Shown: one piece after another, positions 37,122 to 45,000 of the stretch
Layout of the letters: the number at the start of each line of letters is the position of its first letter
How positions within the stretch are numbered: the stretch's first letter is position 1
Origin: Marinobacter sp. 2_MG-2023
GTDB lineage: Bacteria > Pseudomonadota > Gammaproteobacteria > Pseudomonadales > Oleiphilaceae
NCBI RefSeq assembly: GCF_030546935.1
Contig: NZ_JAUOPH010000004.1
Span: 372,001-436,000 of the forward strand
DNA length: 64,000 bases
Reading direction: 5' to 3'
Notes under the pieces: model-generated
What the model saw: only the letters and a program-made list of their open reading frames with translations
The model's database searches: none
Told to the model about the DNA's origin: nothing
Position numbers and translations under genes: made by a program

Positions 37122-37559
37122 TCAGGCGATCTGCAGCAGCCTTAGCAATTGCGGTTTGTAGTGATCCTTCATAACGTCTTTAAGGGTGTACTTATCAAGT
37201 ACTGAGAGAAACGCCTGCAAGGCTTCACCAAACATGGGCTTCAGACCACAAGCCGGCGTGATTTTGCAGGCATTCTTGGAGGAGTAACATTCAACAACAC
37301 TGAGATCGTGCTCGGTTTCGCGCACCAGCACACCCACATTAATATCTTCTGGCGCCATATGAAGCCTCATACCGCCCTTTTTCCCCCTGACCGTCTCTAT
37401 ATACCCTTTCCTGTTGAGCTGATGCACCACCTTCATCAAGTGGTTCTTGGATATATCGTAGCTATCTGCGATTTCCTGAATTGTAGTAAGGCGATCACCC
37501 TGTGCAGCCAGGTAAATCAGCACTCGCAGTGAGTAGTCAGTGTAGCGGGTAATGTGCAT
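37122..37559 (-). CDS. nsrR: Rrf2-family regulator, NsrR-like nitric oxide sensor
   Basis: This 145-residue regulator has the Rrf2 winged helix-turn-helix at the N-terminus (MHITRYTDYSLRVLIYLA; SKNHLMKVVHQL). Three cysteines, C91, C98 and C104, with ITPAC before the last one, match the NsrR [4Fe-4S] site. The spacing is C-x6-C-x5-C rather than the C-x4-C-x5-C of enteric NsrR. NsrR represses NO-protection and some denitrification genes until NO destroys its cluster. The location beside moaA and nos fits. The GGAG ribosome site supports the ATG. Confidence 0.85.
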   Translation of the reverse strand: MHITRYTDYSLRVLIYLAAQGDRLTTIQEIADSYDISKNHLMKVVHQLNRKGYIETVRGKKGGMRLHMAPEDINVGVLVRETEHDLSVVECYSSKNACKITPACGLKPMFGEALQAFLSVLDKYTLKDVMKDHYKPQLLRLLQIA

Positions 37560-37588
37560 TCAACACTCCGGTTGTTCGGTGAAGGCTG

Positions 37589-37957
37589 TCAATAAGAAGG
37601 CCTGGTCAGTAAATAACTTGCTACGCCGGCCATAAAAATTCCCGAGATCGCAAGTATTGTCCCGGCGGCTCCCATGAAAACAAGTGAACCCCAGCTCAAC
37701 AGCATCATGCTGCATGCCAACACCTTCGCCTTTAACGGTATGACCCGGTTTCTGCGCCAGTCGCTGATGGCAGGCCCGAACGAAGGGTGTTCCTCAATCC
37801 AGCTGGCAAAGGCCGGAGAGCCCTTGCTGGCGAAAAATGCCGCAAGCAACACAAACGGTGTGGTAGGTAGTAGGGGCAAAACAACACCGATAGCGGCAAA
37901 CGCTACCGATATATACGCAAGAATTCTAAAACTGGTTTTACCGGATCGCGCTGCCAT
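37589..37957 (-). CDS. DUF454 (YbaN-like) inner-membrane protein
   Basis: This 122-residue membrane protein has the DUF454/YbaN pattern: an N-terminal hydrophobic stretch with VLPLLPTTPFVLLAAFFASKG, then the basic segment SDWRRNRVIPLKAK and two more helices. Function is not established. Members are often near anaerobic or respiratory genes. The ATG at 37957 was chosen because GAGGT lies eight bases upstream. An upstream in-frame start at 38008 would add 17 residues without a ribosome site. It is 29 bases upstream of the nsrR-like gene and may be co-transcribed. Confidence 0.8.
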   Translation of the reverse strand: MAARSGKTSFRILAYISVAFAAIGVVLPLLPTTPFVLLAAFFASKGSPAFASWIEEHPSFGPAISDWRRNRVIPLKAKVLACSMMLLSWGSLVFMGAAGTILAISGIFMAGVASYLLTRPSY

Positions 37958-38050
37958 GGCCGACACCTCTGAACTTTTCAATCCTCTATTCAGTATACAT
38001 CTAATCAATAATCAGGTCTCCCTGGACGATTAAAAACGCCAACCGACTTA

Positions 38051-38066
38051 CCCCGCGAGGGGTATC
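38051..38066. promoter_or_regulatory. NarL/NarP-type heptamer pair before moaA
   Basis: TACCCCG, CG, AGGGGTA is a 7-2-7 inverted arrangement. The known heptamer consensus is TACYYMT. One half matches fully and the other in six of seven positions. It lies about 80 bases before the moaA start. Control by the NarL encoded at 60169 is inferred. Confidence 0.6.
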
Positions 38067-38146
38067 GGATTCCCATAATGATTCTGCGATACTTGGTCTA
38101 TACTCAATTCAAAAACGTGCGACCAGCAGTTACAGGAAAGAAACAG

Positions 38147-39139
38147 ATGTCCCAGAGCAAGCTGAGAGACCGTTTTGGCAGGACCGTTAATTATGTGCGC
38201 CTGTCCGTTACCGACCGCTGCGATTTCCGTTGCGTATATTGCATGGCGGAAGAGATGACTTTTCTGCCCCGGCAACAGGTTCTGACGCTTGAAGAAATCG
38301 CCCGAGTGGCAAGAACGTTTGTTTCCCTGGGCACGGAAAAAATCCGCCTTACTGGCGGTGAGCCCCTGGTTCGCAAGGATATCCTCGAACTTGTTCGCGA
38401 GATTGGCACCTACGGCTTGCGCGACTTTGCCATGACCACCAATGGCAGCCAATTACCCACAATGGCGGAGCCTCTTCGTAAGGCGGGCCTTGCGCGGCTA
38501 AACATTAGCCTGGATTCGCTCGATCCCGAAAAATTCGCGAGCATTACCCGTACCGGAAAGCTGTCACGGGTACTCGATGGCATAGACGCCGCCAAAGAAG
38601 CCCAGTTCAAAGGCATCAAACTGAACACGGTGGTAATGAAAGGCGGGAATGATCACGAGGTTCCGGACCTGATCGAGTTTGCCCGAAAGAAGAATGTCGA
38701 CATTACCTTCATTGAAGAAATGCCTCTGGGCGATATTTCCGAGCACGATCGCGGACAAGCTCTGTGTACAAGTGATGAAGTACGCGACATTGTCCGCCAG
38801 CATCATGATCTGATTCCCACACCGGAGGACTCCGGTGGGCCAGCCCGTTACTACCGTATGTCGGACAGCCCCATCAAGGTTGGCTTTATTTCGCCCCACT
38901 CCCACAACTTCTGTTCCACCTGCAATCGCGTCAGGGTAACGGTTGAGGGCAGATTACTACTCTGCTTGGGGAACGAACATTCGGTTGACCTGCGCCGGGT
39001 TCTTCGCGGTCATCCGGTAACCAATGACAAACTCCGGCAAACCATTATCGACTCCATGGATCTCAAGCCGGAGCGCCACCATTTCTCCGCCAATGGTGAC
39101 GTCCAGATTCTGCGCTTCATGAATATGACAGGGGGCTGA
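38147..39139 (+). CDS. moaA: GTP 3',8-cyclase (molybdenum cofactor synthesis)
   Basis: This radical SAM enzyme begins molybdopterin synthesis from GTP, together with MoaC. It has 330 residues from the ATG at 38147, which follows a GGAAAG site. A longer reading from 38078 would run through the promoter. The N-terminal cluster motif CDFRCVYC places C25, C29 and C32. The C-terminal cluster motif CSTCNRVRV lies near residue 255, and the protein ends in the catalytic GG. No other moa or moe genes are adjacent. It supplies cofactor for NarG. The NarL-type site upstream suggests nitrate-linked expression. Confidence 0.95.
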   Translation: MSQSKLRDRFGRTVNYVRLSVTDRCDFRCVYCMAEEMTFLPRQQVLTLEEIARVARTFVSLGTEKIRLTGGEPLVRKDILELVREIGTYGLRDFAMTTNGSQLPTMAEPLRKAGLARLNISLDSLDPEKFASITRTGKLSRVLDGIDAAKEAQFKGIKLNTVVMKGGNDHEVPDLIEFARKKNVDITFIEEMPLGDISEHDRGQALCTSDEVRDIVRQHHDLIPTPEDSGGPARYYRMSDSPIKVGFISPHSHNFCSTCNRVRVTVEGRLLLCLGNEHSVDLRRVLRGHPVTNDKLRQTIIDSMDLKPERHHFSANGDVQILRFMNMTGG

Positions 39140-39154
39140 GGCAACTCGGCCCCC
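39131..39154. terminator. Terminator hairpin between the convergent moaA and nosL genes
   Basis: GGGGGC pairs with GCCCCC, followed by a T.G pair and GAG/CTC, closed by the GNRA loop GCAA. The moaA stop lies in the stem. No T-run follows on either side. Confidence 0.6.
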
Positions 39155-39171
39155 TCAAGAAAACACCGGCC

Positions 39172-39762
39172 TTAGTGTTCGTGGCCGTGCTGCATGCCTG
39201 AGTGCATTTCTCCATGTTGCTCTCCAGACATATCTTCATGCATACCACCCATGGGCATCCCGGTATTCAGGTGATCCAGAGTGATTGCGTCATAGGTCAC
39301 TACTTCACCGCCGTACTCCATCATAAAATCATGGGCAGCCGATTCTGTGGCGAATGACGCCAGGGTTGGCCCCATGGCGCCTTCGCGCCCGGAGCCTGCC
39401 ACGTAAAAGGCTTCACGGGCATCGATCAGTGCGGTGTCGTTCGGGTTATCCCATTCTTCCTGGCTCATGTCGTGCACATAGAGGGTGTGCTTGCGGTTCA
39501 CGTTCTCTGGCTGCAACACCCAGGCAAACATGTCCTTGGTGGAGCAGAATTTATGAACGGCTTGCTCTTTTTCGGTAATTACTTCGCCTTTGGGGCCGGG
39601 GAATCGGGTGATGGCCATACCGCAAACGTGACACTCGTCGCCGTCTTCCATATGGACCGGTGCCGGTTTTTCAGCAATTTTTTCGGCGTCACCGGAACAG
39701 CCGACCAGGAATACCCCTGACATCAGCAATGCGAACAGCAATTTCAAACGAACAGATTTCAT
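39172..39762 (-). CDS. nosL: Copper lipoprotein NosL
   Basis: This periplasmic lipoprotein, with lipobox LVGC (Cys22), delivers Cu(I) for assembly of the nitrous oxide reductase copper centres. It has 196 residues. The CHVCGM motif (C44, C47, M49) matches the NosL metal site. An unusual C-terminal tail of about 28 residues is very rich in Met and His (GMPMGGMHEDM, then HGEMHSGMQHGHEH) and probably adds copper-binding capacity. It is last of the nosDFYL run and convergent with moaA. Confidence 0.93.
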   Translation of the reverse strand: MKSVRLKLLFALLMSGVFLVGCSGDAEKIAEKPAPVHMEDGDECHVCGMAITRFPGPKGEVITEKEQAVHKFCSTKDMFAWVLQPENVNRKHTLYVHDMSQEEWDNPNDTALIDAREAFYVAGSGREGAMGPTLASFATESAAHDFMMEYGGEVVTYDAITLDHLNTGMPMGGMHEDMSGEQHGEMHSGMQHGHEH

Positions 39763-39779
39763 CGGTAAATATCTCCAGA

Positions 39780-40610
39780 TCAGATACGACGGCTACGAAA
39801 CAGTGCCAGGGCACCGGCCAGGGGAACAACAAACCAGAGCACCAGTGCCAGCCATAGCCCGCCAGGGCCAATGGGCAGATCTGCACCAAGGCTGAGAACG
39901 CCGCTGAGCTGCGCACCATCGCTGAACGTAACAATGTTCAGCAAGCGGTATATATCTGTGGGGTTAAGCAACAGGAGCCAGGGCAGCAAGTCCGGATTGA
40001 ACTCACCCTGGCTGGCAACCAGTGTGCCCAGCAACATCAAATCAAAAATCAGAACGAAAAAGAACCAGATGGCCAGGGCCAGACCTGCGGCGACCGGCTT
40101 CTCACTCACCCGCACACTCACCACATAAGCCAGAGCAATAAACCCCCAGCCGAGTAGCGTGGTTGAAACAATAAAGCGCAACATGGCGAGGGCCAATGCG
40201 CCAACCGCAACATCCTGAACCAGCACTGCAATCGCCACGCCGGCCACGCCAAAACCAATCAGTGTCGCCAGTGCCAACGTGAGCCCGTGACCTAAAAACT
40301 TGCCAAACAACAGCTGCCCTCGGCTCAACGGATAGGTCATCAGCAGCAACAATGTGCCACCCTCTTCCTCGCCCACAATGGCGTCATAAGCCAACAACAA
40401 CGCAATAAGCGGTATCAGGAAAATGCCCAAACTGGCGAGACTGGCGATGGTCGCCGGGGTAGACGCATAACCAACCTGCCCGGACGCGGCGGCGCCAAAC
40501 CAGGCAATGCCCAGAGCCAGAGTGGCGAAAACGAGAGCAATAGCGATCAGCCAGCGGTTACGCAGACTGTCGCTGAGCTCCTTGCGGGCGATGGTCCAGA
40601 TACTGTTCAT
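39780..40610 (-). CDS. nosY: NosY, membrane subunit of the Nos maturation ABC transporter
   Basis: This 276-residue inner-membrane protein has about six hydrophobic helices and belongs to the ABC-2 type permease family. With the NosF ATPase and periplasmic NosD it builds the complex required for maturation of the CuZ sulfide cluster of NosZ. Family segments include IARKELSDSLRNRWL at the N-terminus and GEEEGGTLLLLMTYPLSRGQ, with a conserved GK in LLFGKFLG. The start overlaps the nosF stop as ATGA. Confidence 0.93.
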   Translation of the reverse strand: MNSIWTIARKELSDSLRNRWLIAIALVFATLALGIAWFGAAASGQVGYASTPATIASLASLGIFLIPLIALLLAYDAIVGEEEGGTLLLLMTYPLSRGQLLFGKFLGHGLTLALATLIGFGVAGVAIAVLVQDVAVGALALAMLRFIVSTTLLGWGFIALAYVVSVRVSEKPVAAGLALAIWFFFVLIFDLMLLGTLVASQGEFNPDLLPWLLLLNPTDIYRLLNIVTFSDGAQLSGVLSLGADLPIGPGGLWLALVLWFVVPLAGALALFRSRRI

Positions 40611-41539
40611 TGGGAACCTCCGCGATGGGAAAGGCCGCCGGAACCAATAAAGTGCACATACACATCCTCCAGCGTCGGCTGATAGATGCCCAGGTCACGA
40701 ACTTCACCAGACGCCATCAGGGTCTTGACCAGGGCCATTTTTTCCGAAGAACGGACATCCACATGCAAGTGCCCGTTATCGCGCCTTACCATCAGCCCTG
40801 CAGACGCCTGCGCGCCATTGATGACAGCTTCCAGTTCTGCCACACCGTTCTCCGGTTCAAGGGAAAGGGTTACCGGCATGTTGGCTTGCCGACGCAGTGA
40901 ACCGAGATCACCAACAGCCTTCAGGGACCCATCAGTCAGAATCGCCGCCCGGTCTATGTAAGGCTCCACACCAGGAAGCACATGGGAGCAAAGAACAATG
41001 CCAGTGCCTTCATCGCGCAGCTTGCGAAGCAAACGATAGAGGTCAGCCGTGGCTACCGGGTCCAGCCCCACGGTGGGCTCATCCAGCATCAACAAGCGCG
41101 GTTTTCCAAGCAAAGCCTGAGCAAGCCCCAGACGCTGCCGCATGCCTTTGGAGTAGGTCTTAACGCGAGCATCCATGGCATCTTCCAACCCCACCTGCCC
41201 CAGTAGTTCCGGCACCTGTCGCAGGTTCGCGCCTTTCAGACGGGCAAAGTGGGCAAGGATTTCACGGCCGGTTAGCTGCGGGTAAAACATCACGTTTTCC
41301 GGCAAATAGCCGATATACTGGCTTACTCGGGGGTCCCCCGCCTCGCCATCCAGCACTGAGACCTTGCCCTGAGAGGCTGTCATAAGGCCAAGAATCAGTT
41401 TAATACTGGTGGTTTTGCCGGCGCCGTTGTGGCCAAACAACCCGAGGATTTCTCCCGGCTCAAGGCGCAAGTCAACACCATTTAACACAAGCGCCTTATC
41501 GTACCGGTAGCTCACATTCTCAAGACGAAAACAGCTCAT
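40607..41539 (-). CDS. nosF: NosF, ATP-binding subunit of the Nos maturation transporter
   Basis: This cytoplasmic ABC ATPase of 310 residues has Walker A GHNGAGKT, the signature YSKGMRQR and Walker B LLMLDEPTVGLDP. It works with NosY and NosD in copper centre assembly. The ATG at 41539 overlaps the nosD stop by one base (TGATG). A longer reading to 41692 would run far into nosD without support. All three subunits are adjacent and in the usual order. Confidence 0.95.
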   Translation of the reverse strand: MSCFRLENVSYRYDKALVLNGVDLRLEPGEILGLFGHNGAGKTTSIKLILGLMTASQGKVSVLDGEAGDPRVSQYIGYLPENVMFYPQLTGREILAHFARLKGANLRQVPELLGQVGLEDAMDARVKTYSKGMRQRLGLAQALLGKPRLLMLDEPTVGLDPVATADLYRLLRKLRDEGTGIVLCSHVLPGVEPYIDRAAILTDGSLKAVGDLGSLRRQANMPVTLSLEPENGVAELEAVINGAQASAGLMVRRDNGHLHVDVRSSEKMALVKTLMASGEVRDLGIYQPTLEDVYVHFIGSGGLSHRGGSQ

Positions 41540-42804
41540 CAGGACTCCGGTTGTAACATTTTGGGAGGGCTCATCAGCGGGTGTGAATCGCTGACACCCG
41601 CGGCCTTGACCACTGGAAAAGCTTCCTGAACCCAGCGCAGAGTATCCACCGCCGGGCTGAACATCAGGATTTTGGCCTCGGGGTAGGTCCATAGCAGGCG
41701 ATCAACATTATCGTTAGGCTCGTAAGGCACATCGCCGATACCATCCTGATTGCGATCCCAGCCCAAGTAATCACTCCAGAAATTGCCCTCACTGCCCTTC
41801 GACCACTCCTGGGTGCGGATTGCCACATACTTCACCTGGCGCTGATTATTGATAAACGCATTGTGGAATACCTCGTTATCTTCCGAGCCGGCAGTCAGAT
41901 GAATGCCTACGCCGCTATCCCGGAACACATTGTTCTCAAATGTGTTGTATAGAGAGTTGTAGATAAACACGGCCTTGCCTTCCGCGCCGGAAACCGACAC
42001 ACCCGCGGTCTGGCCTTGCGACACCCCGGAAACTACATTTCCCCGAAGCACCGACTGGGTAATAAAGTTCATCAGAATGCCGTAATTCTCATCATTCTCA
42101 GACCGGTTATTGAGCACCTTGAGCCGCTTGCTCTGCATCAACGCATAACCGGTGCGAGTTCCCCGGGTCACATTGCCTTCCAGAAGGTTATCCATGGAGT
42201 ACATATAGTGAATGCCATACCTGAGATCCGTCATCGTGTTATTGATAATCTCGTTACCGTTAGCGGTCTCGATATAAATCGCATCCCGGGTCTCGCGGAT
42301 ATCATTCCCCTCGATCAAGGCCCCGGTCGTGTTGAACAGATGAATACCATTCCCTCGATCATTCGAACGCACCGAAGCATCGCCCCGAATGACATTGTTC
42401 CTGACCGTCACATCCGGCGTCGCATCCAGCCAGATACCAAACGCCGAGCCTTGCAGGTCGTTATTCTCCACCGTCGCATTGCTGGCCTCCCGGTTAACAA
42501 AAACCCCGGCATCCAGCTCATTCAGATCCGTACCCCAATTCCGGATACGACAACCAGAAAGCGTTACACCCTCCGCCTGAATCTCAACAGCATTCCCTGA
42601 ACCACCGCCATCTATAAGGGTTTCCGAAGCACAAGCCACAGTCACCCCTGGCACCCTGATAGCAAACGGCGAAAGGTTTTCAGAGGGAAGCTCAAACATA
42701 GCGCCTGGCTCAAGGTCATCCAGCTGCTGCTGAATATCCGCCTGTGCGGTCAGTGATAGCAAAGCGACTGTCAGGGCCGCCCCTAAACGCAAAATGGGGT
42801 GCAT
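41539..42804 (-). CDS. nosD: NosD, periplasmic beta-helix protein of Nos maturation
   Basis: This 421-residue protein has a signal peptide ending AQA (about 22). The body is a right-handed beta-helix (NosD/CASH domain) with repeated N-containing turns such as VRNNVIRGD, IEGNDIRE, and FENNVFRDSGVGIHLT. In the NosDFY complex NosD lies on the periplasmic side and takes part in passing copper or sulfur to NosZ. It is separated from nosZ by 220 bases that contain the 30-bp inverted repeat element. Confidence 0.95.
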   Translation of the reverse strand: MHPILRLGAALTVALLSLTAQADIQQQLDDLEPGAMFELPSENLSPFAIRVPGVTVACASETLIDGGGSGNAVEIQAEGVTLSGCRIRNWGTDLNELDAGVFVNREASNATVENNDLQGSAFGIWLDATPDVTVRNNVIRGDASVRSNDRGNGIHLFNTTGALIEGNDIRETRDAIYIETANGNEIINNTMTDLRYGIHYMYSMDNLLEGNVTRGTRTGYALMQSKRLKVLNNRSENDENYGILMNFITQSVLRGNVVSGVSQGQTAGVSVSGAEGKAVFIYNSLYNTFENNVFRDSGVGIHLTAGSEDNEVFHNAFINNQRQVKYVAIRTQEWSKGSEGNFWSDYLGWDRNQDGIGDVPYEPNDNVDRLLWTYPEAKILMFSPAVDTLRWVQEAFPVVKAAGVSDSHPLMSPPKMLQPES

Positions 42805-42845
42805 TACCGATCACTCAATAGATTCAAAACTTGCTGGAAACTCTG

Positions 42846-42963
42846 GCAAATCAAGGGAAGAGGGTCTTTCAAAACTGTGCGGAGCCATGGATGGCGGAGC
42901 CCAAGCGCCACATGGATGTGCCGCAAGGAGCGTGTTTTGAAAGACCCTCTTCCCTTGATTTGC
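42846..42963. repeat. Perfect 30-bp inverted repeat element between nosZ and nosD
   Basis: The arms 42846-42875 and 42934-42963 are exact reverse complements (left arm starts GCAAATCAAGGGAAG, right arm ends CCCTTGATTTGC). The 58-base centre holds two smaller dyads sharing one core: GCCAT-GG-ATGGC and CACAT-GG-ATGTG. It has no coding capacity. As RNA it would fold into a very stable structure, likely a terminator or processing site separating nosZ from nosDFYL. It resembles a mobile or dispersed palindromic unit, but only one copy was noticed in the window. Confidence 0.85.
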
Positions 42964-43024
42964 TTCTCCAAAGTACGACTAAAAAACCGGAGCCCAACAA
43001 AGGACCCCGGCCATATCTACTAAA

Positions 43025-44920
43025 TCAGGCCTTCTCTACCAACATCCGACCCGTCATCTCCATGTGCAGAGCGTGACAGAACCAGTTGCAGTAATACCAA
43101 TGAACGCCCGGCTTATCCGCAACGAAGGTAACCGAAGACGTCTGCTGCGGGCTGATCTCCATACTCACGCCATGGTTCACCATAGAGAAACCATGAGTCA
43201 CATCTTCGATGGTATCCTGGTTGGTAACATACACAGTCACCTCATCACCCTGCTTCACCTTGAACTCAGTCATGCCATACATGGGTGCAACCGACGTCAT
43301 GTATACGCGAACCTTGTTACCGTCACGAATCACCTTGTTATCGGCTTCCAGAGTAATACCGTCCTTCTCCGCCTGAGCACGGGCGCTGGCGAAGTAAGGG
43401 TCGTCACGCTTGTAAACCTTCTGAGTCTTGATCTGATCACGGCGAACCATAATACAGTCATGCGGCTCGGCGAACGCAGGGCCATCGTGAACCAGCTTCA
43501 TCTCGTCCCCGGAAATATCGATCAGCTGATCGTTCTCCGGGTGTAGCGGGCCAACTGGCAGAAACCGGTCTTTCGAGAATTTCGACAATACGACCAGCCA
43601 CTTGCCATCGGCATCCCGGGATTCGGTCAAAGACGCATGGTTATGGCCTGGCTGGTAATGCACATCCAGCTTCTGGCGCAGGTAGTTAACGTCTTCACCG
43701 TTGTAGTGCTTGATGGCATCAGCGATGTTCCACTTGGCTACCTGGCTGTCAATAAACAGCGTGGTATAGGCATTACCACGGCCATCGTAAGTGGTGTGCA
43801 GAGGCCCAAGACCCAGCTCCGGCTCAGCAACAACGACATCACGAAGTTCAATTTTGTCATCAAACACATCGTCCAGCTTATCGATCGCGATCACCGTACA
43901 AGTGGGCGACAGCTTACCCGCGGCAATGAAGTACTTGCCGTCAGGTGAGGTGTTCACACCGTGCGGGTTCTTGGGCACAGGAATGTACCGAGTGAGCCTG
44001 GATTTACCACGACCATCGACGACAGGAACCTTGGAATCGCCCAACGTTTTGAAATCCCCATTCTTCACAGCTTCTTCGATGCGCTCAACGTTGAATACAA
44101 CCACCCAGTCGCGGTCGTTGCGCATAGTGCCGGCCAAGTCGGCTGCTTTCTCGGAGTTGTAGCAGGTAGACGCCGCGTATTTACCAGTGTAGTCGGCGTC
44201 GGTGTTATCCAGGTTGCCGTCAACAATAACCTGCCAGGCTACTTCCATGGTTTCCGCATCCAGTGCGTTAAACATGGTGTAGCTGTTCTCCATCGAGAAG
44301 TCGCTACCATCGTTGGGGTGCGGAATCACATATTCCGCGTTACAGAATACATATTTGGTGTGCGGCACCTTCTGCAAACGCAAGCCGTGAATGGCCTGCA
44401 CGTTCGGAATGTGGGTAATCTTGTCGCACTTCATGATATCCAGACGGATACGGGCTACGCGAGTGTTGGCTTTATCGTTGATGAACAAGTACTTGCCATC
44501 ATAACGACCATCGGTCATGGAAACGTGCGGATGGTGACAGTCGCCATTCAGGAACTTGTTGTCGTGACCAAGAACGTCCTTACTTTCGTTGGTAATACCC
44601 CAGCCCGTCGCTGAATCAACGTTAAAGACCGGAATCCGCATCAACTCACGCATCGACGGCACGCCAAGAACACGCACTTCGCCCTGATGGCCACCACTCC
44701 AGAAACCGTAGTACTCGTCCAGCTCACCTGGCCCTACATGGATCTTGTTCTGGGCTTCCTTCGCGGCCGCGGCGAAAGATTCACGAGTCATTACCGCACT
44801 GCCGAGGCCAGCGGCACCAACTGCACCAGCCAGCGCCGTGGCGCCCAGGAAACGGCGGCGGCTCAGGCCGCTTTCACCACTTTCCGGCATGTCCTTTTCG
44901 AACTCATCTGTCTTTTTCAT
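43025..44920 (-). CDS. nosZ: Nitrous oxide reductase
   Basis: This periplasmic copper enzyme reduces N2O to N2, the last step of denitrification. It has 631 residues. The twin-arginine signal SRRRFLG (about 22-28) marks Tat export and places it in clade I. The beta-propeller carries the CuZ site (first ligands in DCHHPH). The C-terminal cupredoxin has the CuA ligands C611, C615, H619 and M622 in [12 protein letters not shown]. The ATG at 44920 has GGAG upstream. A TTG three codons earlier is less likely. It lies after nosR, separated by an A-rich leader. Confidence 0.97.
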   Translation of the reverse strand: MKKTDEFEKDMPESGESGLSRRRFLGATALAGAVGAAGLGSAVMTRESFAAAAKEAQNKIHVGPGELDEYYGFWSGGHQGEVRVLGVPSMRELMRIPVFNVDSATGWGITNESKDVLGHDNKFLNGDCHHPHVSMTDGRYDGKYLFINDKANTRVARIRLDIMKCDKITHIPNVQAIHGLRLQKVPHTKYVFCNAEYVIPHPNDGSDFSMENSYTMFNALDAETMEVAWQVIVDGNLDNTDADYTGKYAASTCYNSEKAADLAGTMRNDRDWVVVFNVERIEEAVKNGDFKTLGDSKVPVVDGRGKSRLTRYIPVPKNPHGVNTSPDGKYFIAAGKLSPTCTVIAIDKLDDVFDDKIELRDVVVAEPELGLGPLHTTYDGRGNAYTTLFIDSQVAKWNIADAIKHYNGEDVNYLRQKLDVHYQPGHNHASLTESRDADGKWLVVLSKFSKDRFLPVGPLHPENDQLIDISGDEMKLVHDGPAFAEPHDCIMVRRDQIKTQKVYKRDDPYFASARAQAEKDGITLEADNKVIRDGNKVRVYMTSVAPMYGMTEFKVKQGDEVTVYVTNQDTIEDVTHGFSMVNHGVSMEISPQQTSSVTFVADKPGVHWYYCNWFCHALHMEMTGRMLVEKA

Positions 44921-44950
44921 AACATCCAACTCCGTTATTGGTAATGGCGG

Positions 44951-45000
44951 TTCTATTTCTATTTTTTTGGTTTTTTTCGTTTTTGGTTTTTTGCTTTGCT
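44951..45000 (-). other. A-rich low-complexity leader of nosZ
   Basis: On the coding strand the stretch between the nosR stop and the nosZ ribosome site is built of A-runs separated by single C or G bases and CC (repeats of CCAAAAA type). Such unstructured leaders can favour ribosome loading or be a site of slippage or mRNA processing. No function is shown. Confidence 0.6.

Noticed and set aside
42846..42963. Insertion sequence or MITE with terminal inverted repeats
   Set aside because: There is no transposase and no visible target duplication. The arms enclose only 58 bases, so a structured RNA or dispersed palindrome fits better, although a mobile origin is not excluded.
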